From Aralia elata (lineage: Eukaryota > Streptophyta > Magnoliopsida > Apiales > Araliaceae), in contig CM068377.1 in the NCBI GenBank assembly GCA_034770075.1, forward strand, positions 52,942,275 through 53,006,274: a DNA stretch of 64,000 nt, written 5' to 3'. Shown one piece after another: positions 57,771 to 64,000 of the stretch (position 1 is the first letter of the stretch; the number at the start of each line of letters is the position of its first letter). The notes under the pieces are model-generated. The model saw only the letters and a list, made by a program, of their open reading frames with translations. It was not told the DNA's origin and made no database searches. Position numbers and translations under genes: made by a program.

Positions 57771-58463
57771 ATCCCGTGCTCTTGGCTGGGTCGGTCCGGA
57801 TCATGGCGGTTCGGGTCGGGTCGTGCAATTTTAATATTAGCAATTACTTAATTATTATTTAATTAATATTAAGTAATAATAAATGCAGTAATATTAATTA
57901 TTTATTATTCCGATTAATAATAAATAATAAGTGTGAATAACTAATTAGACATTGTTTAATTAAATTAGGATAATTAGTTGATTATTACTTGATTACTATT
58001 AGGTAACCATTTGACAACCAAGATTAAATAGTGTTGTCTTAAGGAGAAAATTGATTAACCTGGTTACAACTTACGTTTGGTTTCCAGGGGGCGAGCTGGG
58101 TAGCCGACGAGCTCACCGGGGAGCGAGACGTCCGACTGGGTAGTCGTAGCGGCAATCAAAGTATTTTAATGATGCTACGTCAGTTTTAAATCTAGTCTAT
58201 AAGTGACTAATTGTTACACGAATATGTACTTAATTGTGTAGGATTTTAAGGAGCGTGTGTTAGTATATTGTAGCAGACGCACCAGACAAGTTCTCTATCC
58301 CGAAACTTTAATTGTGCAAGTTCCCTAATTCCATTCACCTTATATGTTGAACGCAAGTTCCCTTGACTTCTACTAACTTGTGCAAATATATTATTGTTGT
58401 GCAAGTATTATTGAGGACAAGTTGCCCTTTTCCGAAACTTCACTTTGTGCAAGTTCCTAACCT

Positions 58464-60049
58464 TAAACTTCTTACGCTGTTGGAGTTATCCCTTGGGAGA
58501 AGTTCAAGGAGCTATTCTTCGTGAATTACTTCTCGGAGAATACGCAACAGGATATGGAGGTCAAGTTTCTAGAACTGAAACAAGGTGGTATGACGGTCGC
58601 AGAGTACACGGTGAAATTTAGCGAGTTAGCCCGATTCGCTCCACATCAGGTGGACACGGAGGCCAGGAAGGCAAGAAGGTTCGAGTTAGGATTGAAGATG
58701 TGGGTGCAGAAAACTGTCGCTATGTTAAAGATTAAGAGTTTCTCTGAACTATTGGAAAGGGCTATCATTGCGGAAAGAGGCAATGAAGCCATAACACATT
58801 TTAAACAGGAAAATAAGGCTGGTCAGGAAGGGCCGAGAGGGGGAAGCAGCGGAGGCAGTAACTCCAATAAGCGTAAATGGATGGAGAGCCAATCCTCCGG
58901 AGGTAACAAGTCCGGGGGAGAAACCAAGTCGAGTGGGAAGTGCAGCAACTGTGGAAAGAACCACTTAGGGGAATGTATGAGAGGGAAAAGTGTTTGTTAT
59001 CGATGTGGACAACCGGGGCACCTGGCTCCTCAGTGTCCGAATAGGCAGAAAGGTAGGTGTTTTTCGTGTGGAGCCCCAGACCACCAAATCAAAGACTGTC
59101 CGAAGAGGAAGGGCAATGCAGCTAGCGGCAACCGCAACAACAACAACAACAATCATAACAATAGGCCTAGCATTAGAGGGCCAGTTAGTCAAGCTAACAG
59201 ACCAACGACACATACGTTCAACATGATCGTCAAGGATGCGGTAGAATCTAAGGACGTAGTGTTAGGTATCATCCCAATCAATGATATAAATGCTTATGTG
59301 CTATTTGATTCAGGTGCTACCCGCTCTTTTGTTTCTGAAGAAATTGCTAGAAGATTAGACTTACCTCGTGAAAGGTTAGAGCACCTTATGAACATAGAAG
59401 TAGCAAACAAAGAGATTATCCCCGTTGAATACATTCATAGGAATTGTTGCGTCAAATTGCGAGGATTTGAGCTTAGCGTGGACTTGATACCAATTTGTTT
59501 GGGGGAGTTTGACGTAATCCTTGGGATGCATTGGTTATCAAGTTACGGAGCAGTCATCGACTGTAAGAAGAAATGTGTGCACCTACAGACTCCAAATAAG
59601 TCGAAGGTGGTATTCTATGGTAGTAAATCGCCAAGACAATCTTGTTGTCTGATAATGATGCAAGCAAGAAAGTTGCTTAGAAAGGGTTGCACAGGGTATT
59701 TGGCTCACATGGTTGATACTCAACGAGTCAGGGATGAACTAAGTCAGATACCTGTCGTAAAGGAGTTCGCTGATGTCTTTCCAGATGAAATTCCCGGACT
59801 GCCGCCAGATAGAGAGATAGAATTTGTGATTGACTTGGTACCAGGGACGGCACCGATATCCAAGGCGCCTTACCGAATGGCCCCAGTAGAGATGAAAGAA
59901 CTAATTGTTCAACTACAGGAACTGTTAGATAAAGGTTATATTAGACTGAATGTGTCTCCGTGGGGAGCACCAGTTCTGTTCGTAAAGAAGAAGGATGGTT
60001 CGATGAGGCTTTGTATCGACTATTGAGAGTTGAATAAAGTTACGATTAA
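58464..60049 (+). pseudogene. Second Tekay copy: gag, protease and start of RT
   Basis: A single frame, open from about 58473 to TGA 60024-60026. It lacks the gag N-terminus. It has the capsid segment (KFSELARFAPHQVDTEARKA), three zinc-knuckle motifs (CSNCGKNHLGEC, atypical; CYRCGQPGHLAPQC; CFSCGAPDHQIKDC), an Asn-rich linker, protease with YVLFDSGATRSFVS, and the RT N-terminus up to KKKDGSMRLCIDY. The stop replaces an Arg codon (CGC in the first copy). RT ends at 60049, where the sequence switches to a reverse element. Its long open frame makes it the best gag-protease in the window. Confidence 0.9.
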
Positions 60050-60705
60050 GCTCAGATGATAAAGACCAGTCCGGCGCCACTATCACAGGTGTCGTTGTCA
60101 ACTTCTTCTTTAACAACTCAAAGGCTGCCAAGCAATTTTCATCAAATATGAATGGGACATCCTTTTTTAATAAACTACACAGGGGTTTCGTGGTCTTTGA
60201 TAAATCTGCGGTAGAACCCAGCATGTCCCAAGAAACTCCAAATTCCCTTCACTGAAGATGGTGGAAGCAATGTCTCGATGGTTTCTAATTTTGCTTTATC
60301 CACTTCCAACCCTTTTGATGAGACTTTGTGTCCCAATATTATTCCTTCTTGAACCATGAAATGACATTTCTCCCAATTAAGCACAAGGTTTGTTTCCACG
60401 CATCTCTTTAGTACCATGATCAAATTCTCTAGACATCTATTGAAGGAATTTCCGAACACGGAAAAATCATCCATGAAAGCTTCAATGTTGATTTCTACCA
60501 TATCAGAAAATATCGTCATTATACACCGTTGAAATGTGGCTGGAGCATTACATAGACCGAATGACATCCGCCTGAATGCAAAAGTTCCATATGGACAAGT
60601 GAAAATTGTCTTCTCTTGATCCTCTGGAGTGATGGTAATTTGATTATATCCAGAATATCCGTCAAGCAGACAATAGTAGTCATGTTCTGCTAATCTGTCC
60701 AACAT
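60050..60705 (-). pseudogene. Athila-type RT C-terminal half and RNase H start
   Basis: The minus-strand frame from 60705 gives YYCLLDGYSGYNQITITPED, FAFRRMSFGLCNAPATFQRC, the catalytic FMDD in EAFMDDFSVFGNS, then FLGHAGFYRRFIKD. The frame 60224-59925 continues into RNase H (KPLCSLLKKDVPFIFDENCL, TPVIVAPDWS), where homology stops at about 60050. A TAA just upstream (near 60706) separates it from the N-terminal half. Copies RNA to DNA in an intact element. Confidence 0.88.
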
Positions 60706-61878
60706 TTAATCTATGAATGGAAGTGGGAAGTGATCTTTCCTCGTGGCTTTGTTGAGCTTTCCGTAGTCCATACAGACTCTCCATCCTGTGACTGTTCGAG
60801 TTGGTATCAACTCATTATTCTTATTTCTTACCACAGTTATTCCTCCTTTCTTCGGTACACATTATACAGGGCTTACCCATGGACTGTCAGAGATGGGGTA
60901 AATGATCCCAGCGTCCAGCCATTTCAGAATTTCCTCTTTTACCACCTCTTTCATGATGGGATTCAGCCTTCTTTGATGATCTATGGTGGGTTTGTTGTCA
61001 TCTTCCATCAGAATCTTGTGCATGCAGATTGAGTGGCTGACTCCTTTTATATCAGCGATGGTCCATCCAATAGCTCCTTGGAATTCTCGAAGGACTCTTA
61101 TCAGCTTGCCTTCCTGTAAAGCGGTTAGTGCAGAAGAAATAATGACTGGTAAAGTATTGGAAGTGCCTAGATATGCATACCTGAGGTGACTAGGCAAGGG
61201 CTTAAGCTCGAGTTTAGGAGGTACCTCTCTAGATGGTTTCAAATGAGGTGAGGATTCTCTTGAGCTTTTCAATGGCTCAATTGGTACTTTGAACTTCGCC
61301 ATCCTTGGTATTGCATCTAGTGAATGGACATACTCACAGTTCTCGGGTTCATCCAAGTCGATGTTTCCTGTCAGTGTCATCTCAAGTAGGTCATTACTCG
61401 TGGCTTTTATAAACTCTTCAGTCACTGTATTTTCAATGATATCTACACGGAAACAGTCTTCCTCCTCGGTCGGGAATTTAATAGCTTTAAAGACATTAAA
61501 AGTGACCTCTTGGTCTTGAACCCTCATTGTCAATTCTCCCTTTTGTACATCAATGAGAGTCCTCCTAATAGCTAGAAATGGCCTCCCAAGTATGATGGGA
61601 ATATCCTTGTCTTCCTCGAAGTCTAGGATTATGAAGTCAGCTGGGAATATGCACTTATCAACCTTGACAAAAACATCTTCCACAATTCCTCTTGGATAGG
61701 TGACAGAACGATCAGCTAGCTAAAGAGAGACATTTGTTGGCTTGGGGGCTGGTAATCCCAACTGAGTATAGACGGATAGTGGCATGGGATTAATGCTTGC
61801 ACCAAGATCACATAAGCATTTCTTAAACGACAGGTTGCCAATGGTACAAGGAATGGTGAAACTACCAGGATCCTTCAA
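60706..61878 (-). pseudogene. Athila-type protease and RT N-terminal half
   Basis: The protease site is CDLGASINPMPLSVY (near 61780-61825), the Leu-Gly form usual in this group. A TAG near 61721 follows, then VEDVFVKVDKCIFPADFIIL and IPIILGRPFLAIRRTLIDVQ (frame 61683-60862). After a variable linker RT begins (IMKEVVKEEILKWLDAGIIY, PISDSPWVSPV) and stops at TAA near 60861. The next part up to 60706 continues the same gene. Cleavage and copying functions are inferred from the family. Confidence 0.85.
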
Positions 61879-62412
61879 CTATGGTGGTAGCTTTCTTTGT
61901 AAAAGCGCACTGCACTCTTCTGTCAAAGCTACAATTTTAAAATCTTGCAATTTCTTCTTTCTCGACAGAATCCCCTTCATGAACTTGGCATAGTTAGGCA
62001 TTTGCTCTAAAGCTTCTGCAAATGGTATGTTGATTTGTAGCTTTTTAAATACCTCAAGAAACTTAGAGAATTGCTTGTCCAATTTCTGTTTTTGTCGCCT
62101 CTGAGGATACGGAACTGGTGGATGATATCTGGTTGGAGGGGGTTGAGTCTTTTCTATGCTTTCTTTTGGTGTAAGCTCAAGTTTTTCTGTGCTATCTTCC
62201 TCTCTATAAAATTTTGCAGGATCAACTTCTGGGGAAGGGCGCAGCTGCGCCGGTTCCTCTTGCAAAATGGGCGCAGCTGCGCCGGTTGGCAGAGTCTACT
62301 TTCCGCTTCTGAGGGTGACAGCTTGACATTGTTCCTTTCCACTTCTCCTTGGATTGATTTCTGTGTCACTAGGAAGAGCTCCCTGAGGTCTATTAGATAA
62401 CAAGCTGAACAA
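61879..62412 (-). pseudogene. Athila-type gag-protease linker with palindrome pair
   Basis: The minus strand holds the QAVTLRSGK motif near 62310-62335, then a variable linker that includes two copies of the 12-bp palindrome GCGCAGCTGCGC (62239-62250 and 62271-62282), then PVPYPQRRQKQKLDKQFSKF and LEQMPNYAKFMKGILSRKKK leading to protease. The frame 62265-61879 ends in TAG. The palindromes are in the coding linker, giving residues such as EEPAQLRPSPE. Confidence 0.8.
62239..62282 (-). repeat. Pair of GCGCAGCTGCGC palindromes in Athila linker
   Basis: Two perfect 12-bp palindromes, each followed on the plus strand by CGGTT, start 32 bp apart. Between them lies ttcctcttgcaaaatgg. Confidence 0.95.
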
Positions 62413-63655
62413 TTATCTCATTTGGTTCTCCAAGCTCTTGAAGCCTAATGCTTGGCCTTGCTCCAGCTTCTCAGTTTTGGCCTTGTATCGATCCACTTTT
62501 TCGTTCAACTCAGCAACCTTCTTATCAGTAGCTGTGGGTTGTTGTTGATTGTGAAACCTAGGAGGGTTGTGAGGTTTTGGAGCTTGTTGATAATCTTGAT
62601 GGCTGCTCCATGAGAAATTAGGATGATTCTTATTCCTCGGATTGTAGTTGTTCTGATACTGATTAGCTGGCCGCTGATAGTTGCTCCCAAAATGCACAGA
62701 TTCGGAATTGACAGCACATTGGTCAGAAGAGTGTGAACCTGCACAAAGCTCACAAAACATGGGAACTTGCTGCACCTTTTCTTCATATAAGTTATCAAAC
62801 TTTTTCGCCATACCAGATATCTGGGCTTGATGTGGCTGTGTCAACATCTAATATCCTTGCTATTTTTGGTTGACTGGATCTGGAAGTTGGCCATTGATAG
62901 TTATTTACAGCCATAGTCTCCAAAAGATCATAAGGTTCGTCATAGTTTTTAGCAATGAATGCTCCTCCCGAAGTTGCATCAATGCCTGCCCGTGTGTGGA
63001 TATTCAACCCATTGTAGAATGTGTTAAGCTGCATCCATTGTGGCAAACCGTGATGTGGACACTTTCTCAATAATTCCTTGTACCGCTCCTATATCTCATA
63101 CAAGGATTCTTCATGATGTTGCTCATATGAGGAGATTTCATTTCTCAACTTAGCAGTTTTGGCCGGTGGGAAGAATTTTGCTAAGAATTTCTGAGCCAAA
63201 TCTTGCCAGGTTGTAATAGATCCCGGTGGTAATGAGGGTAGCCAACTCTTTGCTTTTTCCCTCAATGTGAATGGGAATAATCGCAATCTCACTGCTTCTT
63301 CTGAAATTCCACTGAATTTAAATGTATCATAGATCTCTAGAAAGCTCATCAAGTGCTCATTTGGATCGTCAATCGCCGTTCCCCCAAATTGGACAGAATT
63401 TTGGATCATATGGATAGTTCCTGGTTTGATTTCAAAGGAATTGGCTGTTATGGCTGGCCTTGTGATACTTGATTGCAATTCATTGATCCTTGGCGTAGCA
63501 TAATCTCTCAAAGCTTTTTGTGCTTCACCCACCATTGCTTGTGGTTGGTCTAGATTCTCCAGAGTGTTTTCAGCACACTTTCTTGACTGTTGAAGCCTTT
63601 TCTCGATGTTATCCTCGAAGGGCAATAGGTCGGGATTCTTTGATCGAGTATGCAT
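62413..63655 (-). pseudogene. Athila-type gag
   Basis: The minus-strand start is ATG 63655 (MHTRSKNPDLLPFEDNIEKR). The capsid domain follows: ITRPAITANSFEIKPGTIHM, DPNEHLMSFLEIYDTFKFSG, RLRLFPFTLREKAKSWLPSL, KFLAKFFPPAKTAKLRNEIS. A TAG near 63089 interrupts; the same phase goes on with KCPHHGLPQWMQLNTFYNGL. A frameshift near 62830 leads to the zinc-binding FCELCAGSHSSDQC and the Asn/Pro-rich YNPRNKNHPNFSWSSHQDY, then a coiled-coil-like VAELNEKVDRYKAKTEKLEQ. It would form the particle. Confidence 0.88.
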
Positions 63656-63784
63656 ACACTACTCAAAAGTACCTATCACAATGAAAAAAAAAATAATAAA
63701 CAGAATTAAGCTAAGAACATATTTTGTTTAACTAAAACCAATCTAATTTAAACTGATGATGAAAGTTATAAACGCAATTACAAA

Positions 63785-63802
63785 TCCCCGACAACGGCGC
63801 CA
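63785..63802 (-). other. Primer-binding site, tRNA-Asp type (Athila-type element)
   Basis: The minus strand reads TTGGCGCCGTTGTCGGGG between the LTR end and gag. It matches the tRNA-Asp-type site known for Athila/Tat elements apart from one base. Confidence 0.8.
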
Positions 63803-63808
63803 AAAACT

Positions 63809-64000
63809 TGTTGGGATATTTGTATGTATAACAAATATGATTCATACACGCAAGTGCACGTGATCCCCAGGTAATATAAAGTAAGTAAGATATCGATCAC
63901 ATGGAGAATAGAATTGCAAATGTAACTGTCAAACACCAATTTTATAACTATTTCGGTCTCTTTAAACAAATGAGTAATATGATGAAATTGATCTAAAGAT
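63809..64000 (-). mobile_element. Athila-type 5' LTR, 3' end only
   Basis: From TGTTGGGATATTTG (plus strand) to the window edge; on the minus strand this is an LTR ending ...ATATCCCAACA, six bases before the primer site. The rest lies outside the window. Confidence 0.7.

Larger units (their letters stand above)
56400..58463 (+). mobile_element. Tekay-type LTR, 3' end deleted
   Basis: It starts TGTAATGACCGTGAAATTTT, close to the Tekay LTR start at 10720. TATA is at 57158-57165, a GC-rich dyad array at 57542-57770 and an AT-rich block at 57830-58000. Near 58290-58460 repeats of 'tgtgcaagttccctaa' resemble the U5 region of the Tekay LTR (agacaagttccctaactc at 13046). It joins gag at about 58463 with loss of the LTR end, primer site and gag N-terminus. 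Confidence 0.75.
60050..64000 (-). mobile_element. Athila-type Ty3/Gypsy element, reverse, truncated in RNase H
   Basis: On the minus strand, from right: LTR 3' end (63809 onward), primer site (63785-63802), leader, gag, zinc-finger region, linker with palindromes, protease, RT and the beginning of RNase H. Sequence type and a TGGCGCCGTTGTCGGGG primer site (tRNA-Asp type) fit the Athila/Tat side. It is cut at 60050 within RNase H and runs off the right edge in the LTR. It has many stops. Confidence 0.88.

Overview
The window is plant nuclear DNA, most likely from a eudicot, and is repeat-rich heterochromatin. It is AT-rich and contains no tRNA, rRNA or intact host gene. Almost all of it can be assigned to LTR retrotransposons of the Ty3/Gypsy and Ty1/Copia superfamilies, identified from primer-binding sites complementary to plant initiator tRNA-Met (TGGTATCAGAGC), polypurine tracts, TG...CA LTR ends, target-site duplications (TSDs) and decayed gag-pol reading frames. 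The species cannot be named from the sequence alone. LAYOUT, 1-37.5 kb: a nested stack. A minus-strand Gypsy element of the Tat/Athila side (protease remnant 1101-1374, gag remnant 36850-37506) was split by a large non-autonomous, LARD-like element (LTRs about 4.65 kb, almost no coding capacity; 1375-36849). That element then received three insertions: a reverse solo LTR in its 5' LTR (2030-4780, TSD gcgga/gccga), a complete Tekay-type chromovirus in its interior (10720-22816, TSD aaaca, LTRs of 3270 and 3164 bp), and a complete Copia element in its 3' LTR (27263-36521, TSD gatta, both LTRs 1822 bp). LAYOUT, 37.5-56.4 kb: a mosaic of fragments. It holds an inverted LTR piece, a reverse Copia LTR, a Copia 5' leader split by a perfect solo LTR (40826-44787, TSD gatac), a Gypsy pol tail, another LTR fragment, and a second, more decayed copy of the same Copia family (47091-55249) lying in a second copy of the Gypsy pol tail (55250-56399). 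LAYOUT, 56.4-64 kb: a truncated second Tekay copy (LTR 56400-58463, gag-protease-RT 58464-60049) abuts tail to tail with a minus-strand Athila-type element whose RNase H, RT, protease, gag, tRNA-Asp-type primer site and LTR end run to the right edge. HOW THE PARTS WORK TOGETHER: gag proteins would form particles, protease would process them, RT/RNase H would copy the RNA from the tRNA primer, and integrase would insert the DNA. No copy here keeps all of these frames open, so none is autonomous. The LARD has no proteins but carries the same primer site and a near-identical polypurine-tract context as the Tekay element, which suggests it was mobilised in trans. The most unusual signals are non-coding: short palindrome or hairpin arrays whose arms or cores change together between units or copies (Copia leader, LARD LTR), similar GC-rich palindromes in unrelated element families, and a coiled-coil reading frame between the Tekay 5' LTR and gag.
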